From Paramecium sonneborni (lineage: Eukaryota > Ciliophora > Oligohymenophorea > Peniculida > Parameciidae), in contig CAJJDN010000043.1 in the NCBI GenBank assembly GCA_905182985.1, forward strand, positions 224,112 through 288,111: a stretch of DNA of 64,000 nt. The letters are read 5' to 3'. Below the pieces are notes generated by a model, which made no database searches, was not told the origin of the DNA, and saw only the letters and a list, made by a program, of their open reading frames with translations. The first letter of the stretch is position 1. The number at the start of each line of letters is the position of its first letter. A program made the translations under genes and the position numbers. Positions 13,323-29,883 of this stretch are shown in pieces.

Positions 13323-14257
13323 TAAAACTTAAAAAAGGTATTATAGTATTGGTTAAGTGACAAGCAGTAGTGTTGAGAGACTATATCGATATTCTGATTT
13401 TTAGTACATTATTGTTGTAAAAATGAATATTAAAACATGCATGATTAATATTCTATTGTAAATGATTGAATATTTAGAAAATCTACATTAATTAATAATT
13501 AAATTTATACCCAAAAGGCAATTAAAAATATGCTTCATAAACCAAAATTAAAATGATTATTCCATGAATAATTCTGCTAATTATATTCATAAATTAATCT
13601 TAACTTTGATTTAAAATTGCCATAGGAATAATAAGCAGTTATGCTATACAATTGTTGTATGTGAAATGTTTTCTCAATTATATCTCGTTGAATTCAAAAT
13701 TTACGAAATAAATGTTTGAAATAAGTAAGGATACTATTGAAAAGACCAAGTTCAGCGAAGCCAACACCAGAAGCACTAGATCAGTTTAACTCATTATGTT
13801 CCAACTTATGTAATGCATTTGAGGTAAGTAGAGAAACCAAGTGAAATAGAGGAAATAGTAATTCACTAACTTTGTGGCAGACTTTAATTTAGGTGTTCTT
13901 GTACCTGTAAAATTGATTTTGATATGATATCTACATTTTAATATTGACTTCTAATTTTTCTATGCAAAATGATTAGATTAGGTAACACATTTATAATAGC
14001 CAATAGAACTCCTGTTATTATGTTAACTGTGTAAATATCTTAGAAGAGTGTTGTTAAAATGCTTATTTTGGATAGTGCTTTAATCAATCGAAATACATTT
14101 TCATCATACTGCTATGTTATAAAATGAGTGAGCTATAAATGATATATTAGAATCTAGAAAGCAGTCAGTTTGATATTATTTATTGATGGAGATAGATTGG
14201 TCTAAATGATCAAATTCATGTAATCACGAATCCATTACATAATTAATTAATTTAAAT
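13323..14257. other. Spacer with scattered short frames
   Basis: Between two minus-strand genes. A plus-strand frame near 13735-13816 encodes a plausible short peptide (RPSSAKPTPEALDQFNSL), followed by cysteine-containing reads in other frames (LCGRLQFRCSCTC near 13868-13906). No consistent splice pattern joins them. It may be a decayed gene or the lost 5' part of the PAS-protein gene. Nothing else is supported. Confidence 0.4.
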
Positions 14258-16416
14258 TCATTTTCTCATCCTTCCTTACTTCCTCTTTTTTTCATTGTTC
14301 TCACCCAAACTCATTAATTAAGATTATGAAATCTACTATGAACTTCTTGTATCTTATTTATTACAGTTATTCATCAATATTGGAAGATATTCTAATATTT
14401 CATCATAACTAGGGATGTAAAACAATTTAGGTTAATCCATTACCTATTAATTCAAATAAAAATCTTTCTTCTTTGTTTTGCTGAATTTTTACTATCTTAG
14501 TATCTTTATATATTAAGAATAAACACTCATTTCTTTAAAAAATCCTCTTAATTTATCTTTACTGTATGCATTTACAAATTCATTTTAAAGAATACTATAT
14601 TTATTTAATTATCATATACCCATAAGACTCTTGATTTTGTAATAGAAATATATATTACTAATATATTTCCTTCCTTCTTTAATTTAATTGATTATAATTT
14701 TTTAGAAGTTATTCTTTAAAATACTTTTACCAAATACAGCTTAACTATTTTTTATAATTCTTAAACTTTAATAGAAATTCTTGGAAGCTTTATCTGATTT
14801 TTAAAATTTTTAAGTGGGTACTGACTACTTAATTTTTAAAGTGATGAAGTTCAGCTCTTTATTTTAAGAAAGGCACTATTTTATCTATGTGTTCTTTTAT
14901 TTACTTCTGATACACTGCTCTACAAAAACATAATGAAGCTCTAATTGTTTTCATAATATATTTTACAGTTTAACATCAAAAAATACTCTATCAAATAATG
15001 TTAATCCTTTAACAGCTATAAGTCTTTTATGAATTCTTCTCATTATTCTTTTAACTTAGAATGCCATCAAAGTAGATTAATTTTAAGCTTCAATTTTATG
15101 TTAATATACATGAAGTATCTTACTACTAATTAAAGCCATGTATATGAAATTCAACCAATGATTACATACTTTATTTTTTAGTGTTTTTTTAGATTATACA
15201 AAATTAGTTCTTTGCCTTAAGATTTTCCCTAATTCTCGAGTTTATTATTCGTATACTTTTCTTTATTATTCATTTTAATTTAACGCTTTCTTTCTTTGTA
15301 AAACATCTTCCATTCTATTATCAGATTAAACTCTTTTCATTTCTCTAAAACTACGTTATTATTCCTCATTATATTCAGTTACTTTTTAAATATTTTCCTT
15401 TATTAAATCCTTAAAAAATCCTCGTTATTTTAATTTTTGTTTTCTTCTTTTTTTTATTTCAGCTACTTAAGCCAACAAAAAATCTGAATTCATTCTTTCT
15501 AATTATTATTATTGAGGACTTTATATAAAAATTAATTCTGTTTCCATTTTTTTTTACATTGTCTAAGGCCTTCTCAAAATTTTTGTGCCAAATTAATATT
15601 TCAATTTAACCTAAGTATCTAAATCACAAACCATACTAATATAAATATATTCACAATGAAATATTTTTGATTCATCTATTTTATATTTCCATCCTTTAAC
15701 AGATATAATTTAATCACAAGAGAACTTAGTTGGAAATGGATTGACAGATGAAACAAAGATTTTAAAATTTGTACTGTCAATTTAATTCATATAGAATTAA
15801 AGTGGTACAGGTTATGTTTTAGATCTTATCTTGTAATAATAAAATTCCATTTGTCTAACTGATTAAACATTCCATAATTCAGGTGATAACTCAATAGGAT
15901 GCTTTATAAAGACGTATAATACCTTATCATGTTAATAGTTAATAAAGACTTCTCCAAAACTCAGCTACTGATTATTAATTTGTGTTGGTTACTCATTTTG
16001 TTCAATACGAAAGTCTAGAACCTTATCCCTCTTATAAAAAATCCAAATTACTCGGCCTGTGATATAAGTTGCATCCCTCTTTGATACTCGGGCATCATTT
16101 TCTAAGTTAAATATGCCATTTAATTCAGTATCTTTGATCGTGTTTTCATTGAACTTGCAGTCTTTGGATGTTTTAAAGTACTTTCACGAAATAAGTCATT
16201 ATCTGAATCTTCACTAAACAGACTTTATTCTTTTAAGATGTCTGTTTTATATTTTTCTTATCCCATAGGAGTATTGCACAATACTTATGATTTAACTTTC
16301 TAATGTCTACTAGATTTCTATAATAATGATGATTTTTAGCTAGATTCAAGAACACTTTGTGAAAAAATCAAATTTCTTTTAGTGGCAGTTCTGCTTACGA
16401 CCTATTTATTCAGCAT
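14258..16416 (-). CDS. Coiled-coil protein of unknown function
   Basis: About 650-700 residues. It starts MLNKQVVSRTATKRNLIF with a Ser-rich, acidic leader (LFSEDSDNDLF). A 23-nt intron near 16155 joins a globular region (RDATYITGRVIWIFYKRDK, FVSSVNPFPTKFSCDQ) and a long basic, Gln/Lys/Arg-rich coiled coil (EIKKRRKQKLKQRG, EMKRVQSDNRMEDVLQRKK). A helical region follows (NHWLNFIYMALISSK). The tail, ending at TGA 14258-14260, includes LFYIPSYDEILEYLPIL, but the splice near 14620 that connects it is not fully resolved; an earlier stop near 14617 is possible. No family was recognised. The basic coiled coil would suit a cytoskeletal or ciliary protein, but that is inference. Confidence 0.65.
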
Positions 16417-16579
16417 AAAAAAAATAATAAATAGCAATATTATTTCAATTATTGTAGAATAAAGATTAAGGTGATAATCATCTTTATTGAAATTCACTCA
16501 AAATCATATACATATGTAGATAATTTTATTTGTAAGACATAATATATAGAAATGCAAATAAATAAATACATATATACAA

Positions 16580-17372
16580 TCATAAAAATACTGCAATATA
16601 AGTGTTTATTAATGCTATGCAAAAGAAAGTAATACCACCAAGAAAATTGAAATTTTTTTCTGATAATTTATTTGCAATCAACTTTCCACCATGAACTGCT
16701 ATAACTGTGCAAATAAAATGGGCTATAATGGCACCCATAAAGACATAAATGGGATTATATATAGCAGTCAAACTTATAGTGGTAATTTGACTTTTATCTC
16801 CCCACTCTCCCAAAAGTGTTAAAGTAAAAGCTTACCATACTACAGATTAGAATTGTACTTGTATAAAATCTATTAACAATATTGAGATTCTTACTTTTTG
16901 TAACATTATCATTAACTTGATCTGTTTCAGGATCTGGTAAATTCATTAACTTTTTATCCAATGTTGTTAATTCCTATTCTACTTCCTACAATTCTTCTTT
17001 CTCTTTCTGCATAGTATACCATGTATATATAAACTTAACACCAAATCCATAAAAAACTATTGAAACTATAATTTATGCATATAGGATTGAAATCAATTCA
17101 GGAATCACAATCCCAAAAATTGTACTTATTGTTGTTATCATTATTAGAGCTACTGTAGAACCAATTAAAACTGCTATTCGATTATATTTTATTGACATTA
17201 TAGCAGCTAAGAAGAAGGTCTATTATATATTTATTATTACTTTATCTCCCAACTCAGTAACTATTATTGAACTAAATGATTAGGATAAACTAAGTAATAT
17301 TATACTATTTTCATCCAAACTTTTAGTCTCTGCAATTAAAATGAAGAATAATATTATGCTATAACATTTCAT
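16580..17372 (-). CDS. TMEM165: GDT1/TMEM165 (UPF0016) cation/proton exchanger
   Basis: About 230 residues with an N-terminal signal peptide (MKCYSIILFFILIAETKS). Two repeats carry the family ExGDK signatures: VTELGDK followed by TFFLAAIMS, and GEWGDKSQITTISL. The two halves are separated by an acidic linker (LPDPETDQVNDNV). Six hydrophobic helices are visible, ending FFCIALINTYIAVFL. Members exchange Ca2+/Mn2+ for protons, usually in the Golgi, supporting pH balance and glycosylation. The ExGD acidic residues of both repeats are intact, so the protein looks functional. Introns of 21 nt (inside the first GDK-T junction) and 25 nt in the linker are required. Confidence 0.93.
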
Positions 17373-17454
17373 AAAATTAATAATTCTTCATCATAATACA
17401 TATTTTATAATTTTATCTAATTCTAAATATTATTATTATTAGAATATTGATTGA

Positions 17455-18700
17455 TTGTTATCATAACATTATAAGCTAGATCTATTTAAGTAAATGCCTT
17501 TAATTAATCGCTTAATTTACCTACAAAACTTAATATTGAAAATATATTAATATGGGATCCAAAGAAGGAATATGCTGTATAAATATTTCAATATTATATT
17601 AGGAAAGAACCTAACATTCATATAGTAAATAAAAAGAAGTTTTAAAAATAGATAAGATAATTATTCTGTAATTTTAAGAGAGTAAAATAGAAAGAATTAA
17701 GAAGAAAATTGATTAGTATATATGTAATTAATAATAAATAATAAATAATAATTAGAATAGTAAAAAAATAAGATGAATGTTAAAATGATTTCCAAATAAT
17801 CATTCATAAATATTACAACCTTTAAGATCATTTTAAACAGAGAATGAAATTTCAAATAATACCTATTTATGTATAATATTTATTAAGAACAAAACTGCAA
17901 TTAAAATTACGATGAGTTTAATTTGATTCGTTAGAATTTTTATCCTTCTATATATCATTAATATCTAATATCAATATGATTTTGTGTAAAATCAGAAAAA
18001 ATTGAAAAAAATAATAAGTAATTAAATTGAATATTTTTGAAACAGAATATCGATTAAAAAGAATAGTTGAAAAAGTCTTTCATATTATAAATAGTAGCAA
18101 TTCAATAGTAAAATGAAATTGAAGGAGTAAAAAATTTATCAAGGTCATTAATTTATACTAATTTATATAATGAAAGGTTATGGCAAAATTTAATGAGATT
18201 TATTTTAGGATTAACAAAATAAAATTTAGGATTGTAGTAAGATTAACAATAAACTTAAAAAAAATAGATATAATCATTAAATAATGAAATCAAAGAAAGA
18301 AAATATAAATATACAATATTGATTAAATTTTTGTAATAGTATGAGAATATAAAGATAAAATAGATGAGTGAATTGATATGAATTAGAACTTCTAGTTAAT
18401 GTAGAAGTCATAATTAGAAATTTAATAGTCATGAATTGAGAGGAAAAATGAGAAACGTTTGGCAAATGGTGAAAAAAATTTAGCTGTTAGGAAAAAGAAT
18501 AAGGATTAAGATGAAATAACTAAGGCTGGTTATGATAATGTATGAAGCAAATTTAATTTTAATAGTCAAGTAGTTGATAATTCCTATTTCATGATTATAG
18601 AATAATATAAATACTATGATGAGAGAATGATGGATAAATTAAAATAGGATAATGAGAGGAATATTTGATTAATAATTTCTAAAGGTATGGAAATCAATAT
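17455..18700 (+). CDS. Probable coiled-coil protein gene, exons unresolved
   Basis: Plus-strand coding segments lie here but no single clean splice model joins them. The clearest are IENILIWDPKKEYAVQIFQ with a following basic stretch (17538-17700), IFETEYRLKRIVEKVFHII near 18040, a Gln/Lys-rich coil (IQSLNNEIKERKYKYTILIK) near 18270, and RKNEKRLANGEKNLAVRKK near 18440. Near 18570 comes DNSYFMIIEQYKYYDERMMD. The composition, heptad-like and charged, suggests one long coiled-coil protein. Several in-frame TGAs have no obvious intron, so the gene could also be decaying. Start and end are approximate. Confidence 0.35.
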
Positions 18701-18878
18701 GTTTAGAATTTAGAAATCAAACAATAAACGATTTAATATTATGATGATAATAATATAATTTAATATATGAAGAATATAAATCAAATCATTAAAATGATTA
18801 AACGACTTTGCATTATTGTCTTAGAATTCAATTTATAATGCATTCTATAAATTTTATATTAATCAATTAATACTTGAA

Positions 18879-23583
<4,705 letters not shown>

Positions 23584-23633
23584 ACTGCTAAATTTTAAAT
23601 AATTATAACAATTTTATTCGAATATTTAAGGAT

Positions 23634-25010
23634 CAGAACAAATTTTCAAGATGTTCATACTCTTCATTCAATGTTACTTTTCTATACATGAATCTAGTGG
23701 CAGCTAAATTATTACGATCTTCAGTATCTATTAATTGTATTATTTAATAAAATTAATTTTTATGCAATTCTATCATTATAGTTTTCTCCAATCCAAAATT
23801 CTTTAATTTCCTTTTCGAAACTACTCTATCTAACATATCTAACAGAATTTCAAGCTAATTCAGCTAAATCTATTCCTGAAAAATCAAAAATTTATGATGC
23901 TTTTTTTGCATATAACAAAGGCTCATTTGTTAGATGTAAAATTAAAGGATCATCAGTTGATAAACATACATTAAGACCAATTTAAAAATATTTTTAAAAA
24001 GGGGATTTTGAATAACGACAAAATAATTTATTATTTGATACAGGTGATATTGCAATTCCTATTTATTCAAAATAAAACAGATATTACAAACAGGAGATTT
24101 TTATAATTCTAATCCATGATTAATGCCATCAGAAACTAAATATGCTGTTGTTAAATGATCTATATTTGCAGCTTCTCCGTAATGAGGTCGAAATTTAAAT
24201 GTATTTAAACCTCTCTATTATCTTAAAGCATTCAATTTATATAAATTTGCATATATGTAATAATCCAATATGTATGCGGTGAATTACGATCTCATGACCA
24301 ATCTTTTAGAGATTATTTAAGATCAGAAATTGCAAAATATTCGTACAAAGATTCATCATCAACAGTATTAAAACATGTTATTTAGAATAAGGCTTAATAT
24401 AAAATGGATCTATTGTAGGATTAATAGTAATATAAAACAATGGTCTAAGTATATTATCAATCATATCATAAAAACAATCGATCATACCAGATTTTTGTAA
24501 ACACTATAAAGTCTAGGTATTTATACCATCCATCTACTTTTGATGAATAGAGTTTATTTATAATAAACCATTTTCCAATTTTATGCCAATCTTCCATAGA
24601 TTTCCCATTTATGGACATCCAATATCTTATTGCTATTCTAATAAATCCATCAATTGTTAAGTCAAATCTGCTAAGATATTTCCCTTTAATATAATTGTCA
24701 GTTCAAAAATATCTCTCTTATTTTAGGAGTTAAAGGATTATATTTTTTGTTATATCTATCAGATTGTTTATAAATTCCTTTAGCTGCTAGATTACTCTCT
24801 CAACACTATTTTTTACTTTATTAAGTAAAAACTTTTGTCATACTGAGTTAATAGATACTAAATAAGTGCAAGTTGTTTTTGGAATATTTATTTGAATATT
24901 TAATTTTAAAAATTTTGAATGAAATGATCAAGGTGTCAATAGATGGATTTATTTATTTTGTTTAAAACAATTTAATCTAGTTATCATAATTCTATACCGC
25001 TATTATGTAA
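23634..25010 (-). CDS. AMP deaminase-like protein, possibly truncated or degenerate
   Basis: The C-terminal two thirds of an AMP deaminase are clear: [73 protein letters not shown] and [20 protein letters not shown], then LAQNSVRYV. The His/Glu of HYGEA and the Asp pair of STDDP match metal and substrate ligands of the family. The canonical KVDTHxH metal motif is not seen. At the expected place (about 24935-24965) the read is SIDTLIIS, without histidines, and sequence upstream does not resemble the family's N-terminal region. Intact AMP deaminase converts AMP to IMP. This may be a broken gene, a divergent pseudoenzyme, or contain an intron or error I misread. Confidence 0.7.
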
Positions 25011-25039
25011 GTTTAATTATCAGTGGAAAAGAAGGATAA

Positions 25040-26244
25040 TAAATATCTAGTTACTTAAAATTTTTCAGCTTAATTGAATCATAGTATTAAGTAAAAATAT
25101 ACTGTTTAAATAACTGCAAAATAGCTCAGAAATTAAAAATTTGTTTTGAAATCTTAAATAAATCTAATTTTTTATTTCTTCAAAGGCAAAAGAATTCTAT
25201 CCAAAAATAAGTTAGTACATTAAGATACGTGACATTGTCAAAAATAACTTTCTTGTCAAAAAAAGTTCTTATCTATTAATATTGTGTATTTTTCTTTGTA
25301 ATCATTTAGCTGCTATTTCTTTTTGTCAATTATGTGGATTAATTCAATCCACTTCATTTAATTGTGCTTTTAGAATAATTAATACAATTCATTAAAAAAT
25401 GAAGATTCACTTGATGTTTATAATGAATAATCTTTCCAAAAACTATCTAATAAATCGTTATCTTCAATTATAGAAATTGGTGGCCCACTACTTTCACTGT
25501 TATTTAAATACAACTTAATCTTATCTAGAGTGAGTATCAAATTCTGAATTCTATTGAATTTTGAGTTGTAGTAAATTAGTTCCATTGCTCTACTTCTGCT
25601 GTTTATTCATATTTTAAGTTCAACTTACTCTTATATGTTTAGCGTCTAATTATACGTTATTAAAATAATAATTCTCTTAATCTATGAATTTCAATATATA
25701 ACCAACCCAATTCTTTAACCATAATGAACAAAACTATAACATTAATATTATCATCTGTTTTTGTAAAAATTCTTCAATTTTCTTGAAGTACTTCATATTC
25801 TCTAAGTTAGATAGAACTTCCATTCTAATATTCCAAATAATATAAGGCTCCTTTTTTGCATTATGTTAAATGAATTTACTTGATATCTCACTATATTCAT
25901 GACCATCAAATGAATAATAATCTCTTAGTTTTAAAATCTCAAGAATTTTTGATGCAGATTCTCTTGATTCCTAAGTCTTTGCTCCTTTATATGGTTTTCT
26001 TGGTTTAATTATTTAAAAAATATCAAAATTTAATGCTTCTTTTTTTTCATCATCTGTTGTATCACTAAATAGTTTTAAACGCATTAACAAATACAGTTTT
26101 TTACTATTTTTAGGATTCAATTCATACACTTTTAGAATAATCTCTCGTTAATTTTAAATCAAGATATTATGTTTATAAATTTTAATCATCAGCAAAATAT
26201 TAAATTGACCATCCTTTAGCATCTGGTTCTCCTTTAAAATTCAT
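25040..26244 (-). CDS. Hypothetical protein; separate gene or 5' part of the AMP-deaminase-like gene
   Basis: Minus-strand coding sequence starts MNFKGEPDAKGWSIQYFAD and continues after a short intron near 26130 into RPRKPYKGAK-like basic sequence and ILEILKLRDYYSFDGHEY. Further reads are EPYIIWNIRMEVLSNLEN, NSESSGPPISIIEDNDLL and IELIHIIDKKKQQLNDYKE. No domain was recognised and the segments do not resemble the N-terminus of known AMP deaminases. One TGA near 25625 needs an intron I could not define. It could be an independent gene with its own stop near 25040, or one gene with its downstream neighbour. Confidence 0.4.
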
Positions 26245-26403
26245 TCATATTATTTAATTAATCTATTTTATAAAATAAAATACTCTCTTAAACTTTAATA
26301 AAAATTTTAAACTGCTTAAGAAGATAAAAAACTTCTTCAAACTCAATTATAGTATATAAATATTTAAATAATACTTGATTACAATTCATAAATATCTAAA
26401 TTG

Positions 26404-26990
26404 ATGGAAAAACTATAGTTAAGAATAAAGATGCTTAATATAAGAGATTATAAAATAATAAAAATGGTTGAGAAGATACAAAATAATGAAAAGTCAATAG
26501 AAACTAATAAAAAGTAACTATTTTAATTAAATTGGATTTACATACGAATTACTTTGGCAGGAAGAAAGATTAAAAGATGAAATATAGTATTTATCGGAAA
26601 TGATTAATATAATACAAAGAAACAAAGAGCAATTAAACAGTTAATAATAGAAATCATAGTTTCTTTATAAATATATTCATTATACAAAAATTTAAATATG
26701 TATTACAAACATAAGTTTGGAGAGTACAAAGAAAAAAATAGGATATACAAAGTTAAGAATAGGAATTACAAAGAGTAGAATAGGATATACAAAGAAATGA
26801 AGAGGAATTAAATGAAAATAAAAAAGAACTATTGTTAAATGACAATTATTTTATTATAATTGCTTAATTATCGTTAGGAAGCAAAGATATTTTAATAAAT
26901 CATAATGATCAATGGATAACTCTCACTGATTTGATAGAAATATTAGTTTCTTTAAATGAACAAATGAATCACTAAATAACTTAAATATGA
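26404..26990 (+). CDS. Small coiled-coil protein
   Basis: Starts MEKLQLRIKMLNIRD (ATG 26404) and ends at TGA 26988-26990. The middle exon reads YELLWQEERLKDEIQYL. The 3' half is a strong Gln/Glu-rich coiled coil (KKQDIQSQEQELQRVEQDI, then ELNENKKELLL), ending with a compact hydrophobic region (WITLTDLIEILVSLNEQMN). At least one intron between 26515 and 26700 is needed, with borders uncertain. No family was recognised. The last part of this gene (26856 onward) is repeated downstream of the N at 28045, apparently by assembly. Confidence 0.55.
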
Positions 26991-26999
26991 AGAAAACAA

Positions 27000-27694
27000 T
27001 TACATAAATGAAATACATTATTTTTAAAAAATGAAAATGCTTTTTTTTAAACAATATTATATAAATTTTTTCATTTTTGTCACTACTTATTTTACTTAAC
27101 TAGAAACACAAATGATTGATTTTTTGAAGAAAGTTTTAATCCTTATCCTTATTTCAGTTTCTAATTAAATTAATCATAAAATATTTTCTCAACCTACTAA
27201 ACTATTTTTAGACTTTAGAAACAGCTAAATTCTGAAATTGACTGTCAAATTGAATAATAATGATATCATCTATTTGAAAAAGCATAATATTAATAGTCCT
27301 AAATAATTAATTAGAATAAATTTTAAATGTGAAAATATTTGATATTATTCATAATTATTGTTTCTATTGTTGAATAAAAAGAAAACTTTCAGTCTATTTG
27401 ATAGAACTAATGATATATTTATTTTTGAGTATTTTATGAAGAATCTTTATAAATAAAGGGATTATTAGAATTATTCGAAAGTAAATTCATTTTTATCTTC
27501 AAAATATTAAGAGAAACTTAGTATAAGCAACCACTTTTTTTAAATGGTTAAGAGGCAAAATGTTAGATTATAATTAGTTGAGCTGAATATATGTAATCTT
27601 ATTTAAAAATTAATATTGTATGAATGATTCAGAATTAAATACATCAATATTATAGATAGATCAATTTATTTAAAAATAAGATAATGGATATTGT
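27000..27694. other. Spacer inside copy A with one small signal-peptide-like frame
   Basis: No firm gene. A plus-strand frame at 27112-27342 reads MIDFLKKVLILILISVS, resembling a signal peptide, then about 60 polar residues to a TGA. The same frame stays open after the TGA to 27627 (QNYSKVNSFLSSKYQ near the middle). The identical sequence recurs at 28301 in copy B. It may be a small secreted-protein gene broken by a TGA, or chance, since long frames are common when only TGA stops. Confidence 0.25.
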
Positions 27695-28044
27695 TCATAA
27701 ACTATATATAAACATGATCAATTTAATCTAAAAGATTATATTTAATGGTATTGTTTTGTATGGGCAGATAATTTAATAAGGATTAGATCGTCTTAAACAA
27801 ATTTGATAGCGAAGGAACCTAGAATAAAGGTTTAATATTTTACCTTTTAGTTTTTCTCCTTTAGAAGCAGGTATTTCATCATTGAAATAAAAAATGACTG
27901 GTTTCCAAAATGGAGATTTGGTTGGACCCATGATGACATTGATTGGAAGATGAGTAAAAGTAAATGAATATTTCATCCATATAATTACTCCAGTGACAAA
28001 GTCTTATCTATTGATTTGAACTTAATATGAATTGCTAAATGATA
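27695..28044 (-). pseudogene. Duplicate 3' fragment of the PRMT-like gene
   Basis: It encodes the same C-terminal part as 28885-29234 ([20 protein letters not shown] and downstream) and stops abruptly at the N. It has no start of its own. It is almost certainly the same genomic locus represented twice, not a second gene. Confidence 0.85.
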
Positions 28045-28045
28045 N
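28045..28045. other. Assembly gap, single N
   Basis: One undetermined base exactly at the junction of the two 1.19-kb direct copies. It probably marks a contig join. Confidence 0.95.
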
Positions 28046-28179
28046 TAATTGCTTAATTATCGTTAGGAAGCAAAGATATTTTAATAAATCATAATGATCA
28101 ATGGATAACTCTCACTGATTTGATAGAAATATTAGTTTCTTTAAATGAACAAATGAATCACTAAATAACTTAAATATGA
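28046..28179 (+). pseudogene. Duplicate 3' fragment of the coiled-coil gene
   Basis: Repeats the last codons of the gene at 26404-26990, including its TGA (28177-28179), and begins right at the N. It is an assembly duplicate, not an independent gene. Confidence 0.85.
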
Positions 28180-29234
28180 AGAAAACAATTACATAAATGA
28201 AATACATTATTTTTAAAAAATGAAAATGCTTTTTTTTAAACAATATTATATAAATTTTTTCATTTTTGTCACTACTTATTTTACTTAACTAGAAACACAA
28301 ATGATTGATTTTTTGAAGAAAGTTTTAATCCTTATCCTTATTTCAGTTTCTAATTAAATTAATCATAAAATATTTTCTCAACCTACTAAACTATTTTTAG
28401 ACTTTAGAAACAGCTAAATTCTGAAATTGACTGTCAAATTGAATAATAATGATATCATCTATTTGAAAAAGCATAATATTAATAGTCCTAAATAATTAAT
28501 TAGAATAAATTTTAAATGTGAAAATATTTGATATTATTCATAATTATTGTTTCTATTGTTGAATAAAAAGAAAACTTTCAGTCTATTTGATAGAACTAAT
28601 GATATATTTATTTTTGAGTATTTTATGAAGAATCTTTATAAATAAAGGGATTATTAGAATTATTCGAAAGTAAATTCATTTTTATCTTCAAAATATTAAG
28701 AGAAACTTAGTATAAGCAACCACTTTTTTTAAATGGTTAAGAGGCAAAATGTTAGATTATAATTAGTTGAGCTGAATATATGTAATCTTATTTAAAAATT
28801 AATATTGTATGAATGATTCAGAATTAAATACATCAATATTATAGATAGATCAATTTATTTAAAAATAAGATAATGGATATTGTTCATAAACTATATATAA
28901 ACATGATCAATTTAATCTAAAAGATTATATTTAATGGTATTGTTTTGTATGGGCAGATAATTTAATAAGGATTAGATCGTCTTAAACAAATTTGATAGCG
29001 AAGGAACCTAGAATAAAGGTTTAATATTTTACCTTTTAGTTTTTCTCCTTTAGAAGCAGGTATTTCATCATTGAAATAAAAAATGACTGGTTTCCAAAAT
29101 GGAGATTTGGTTGGACCCATGATGACATTGATTGGAAGATGAGTAAAAGTAAATGAATATTTCATCCATATAATTACTCCAGTGACAAAGTCTTATCTAT
29201 TGATTTGAACTTAATATGAATTGCTAAATGATAG
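28046..29234. repeat. Direct repeat copy B, downstream of the N at 28045
   Basis: Near-identical to 26856-28044. This copy continues without break into the rest of the PRMT-like gene, so it carries the complete version of that gene, while copy A carries the complete version of the upstream coiled-coil gene. Confidence 0.9.
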
Positions 29235-29874
29235 ATCTTCAAAAGTGCATTTCATTAAGTCCACTTCATAAATTAAAACAGGATCACTATTTAATTAGTC
29301 TTTTCTGATGCTTTCAAGTAGAGGTTCATGTTTAATCCACTGTTTCATCCATTTCATATTGACTCCATAGACAGAATCCCTTATTTAGGGGTAGGAAAGC
29401 ATACCAAAATGTCAATTTTTAATCCCGATATTCACCATCTTCGATCGACTGGAGATACAATTAACCTTTGTCAGGCAAGACTAGTCCATCTTAATTTAGG
29501 TATTTGTCTCTTGCTTATATTAACTCTTAAATGTTTCCCCGATAGAATAACATATTGCCCATCCATGCAGATATGATAATATCAACCTTGCAATCTAATT
29601 CTACTTCTTTTATGGCTTTTTTATGGAGGGTGACATTGTTTATTTAATTGGATTCTAATATTTTATTTGCATGATCATGTGATTTCATAGCATATACATG
29701 TTTAGCTCCAGATCTAATAAGTAAAATTGGAATTAGACCAAGACCAGCATTAAGATCTAAAATTACTTTATCTTTAAAGAGATGCTTATTGCGTGTGATT
29801 GCATTTATAAATGGCTGGATGCGATCTTAATCTTTAAGAATATCCTCATCATTAAGAAAATTGTTACAATCCAT
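28885..29874 (-). CDS. PRMT-like protein lacking catalytic residues (pseudo-methyltransferase)
   Basis: About 310 residues with the PRMT1-type layout: [19 protein letters not shown], motif [52 protein letters not shown], then the beta-barrel with [14 protein letters not shown] and [11 protein letters not shown]. The family's key positions are altered. Motif I begins DLNAG, not DVGSG. The acidic residue after it (VIGIE in active enzymes) reads VYAMK. Both glutamates of the double-E loop (SEWMGYxLxxE) are Ala and Arg. The THW loop is missing (KSPFWKP). It is therefore unlikely to methylate arginine; a scaffold role is possible. Intron of 25 nt near 29400. Its ATG lies 9 bp from that of the divergent zinc-finger gene. 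Confidence 0.85.
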
Positions 29875-29883
29875 TTAATTAAA

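Larger units (their letters stand above)
26856..28044. repeat. Direct repeat copy A, upstream of the N at 28045
   Basis: This 1.19-kb segment recurs almost base for base at 28046-29234. It contains the end of the coiled-coil gene, a spacer, and the 3' part of the PRMT-like gene. The copies sit on either side of a single N and reach exactly to it, as expected when two contig ends overlap but were joined rather than merged. The offset changes from 1190 to 1189 between start and end, so there seems to be one single-base difference near 26880. Confidence 0.9.

Noticed and set aside
13735..13930. Possible zinc-finger (FYVE-like) gene fragment
   Set aside because: Cysteines appear in separate frames, the spacing is CxxxC rather than CxxC, and no splice joins them into a known pattern.
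27773..27976. A second PRMT gene in tandem
   Set aside because: It is a near-identical copy ending at an N; contig overlap explains it better than a second gene.
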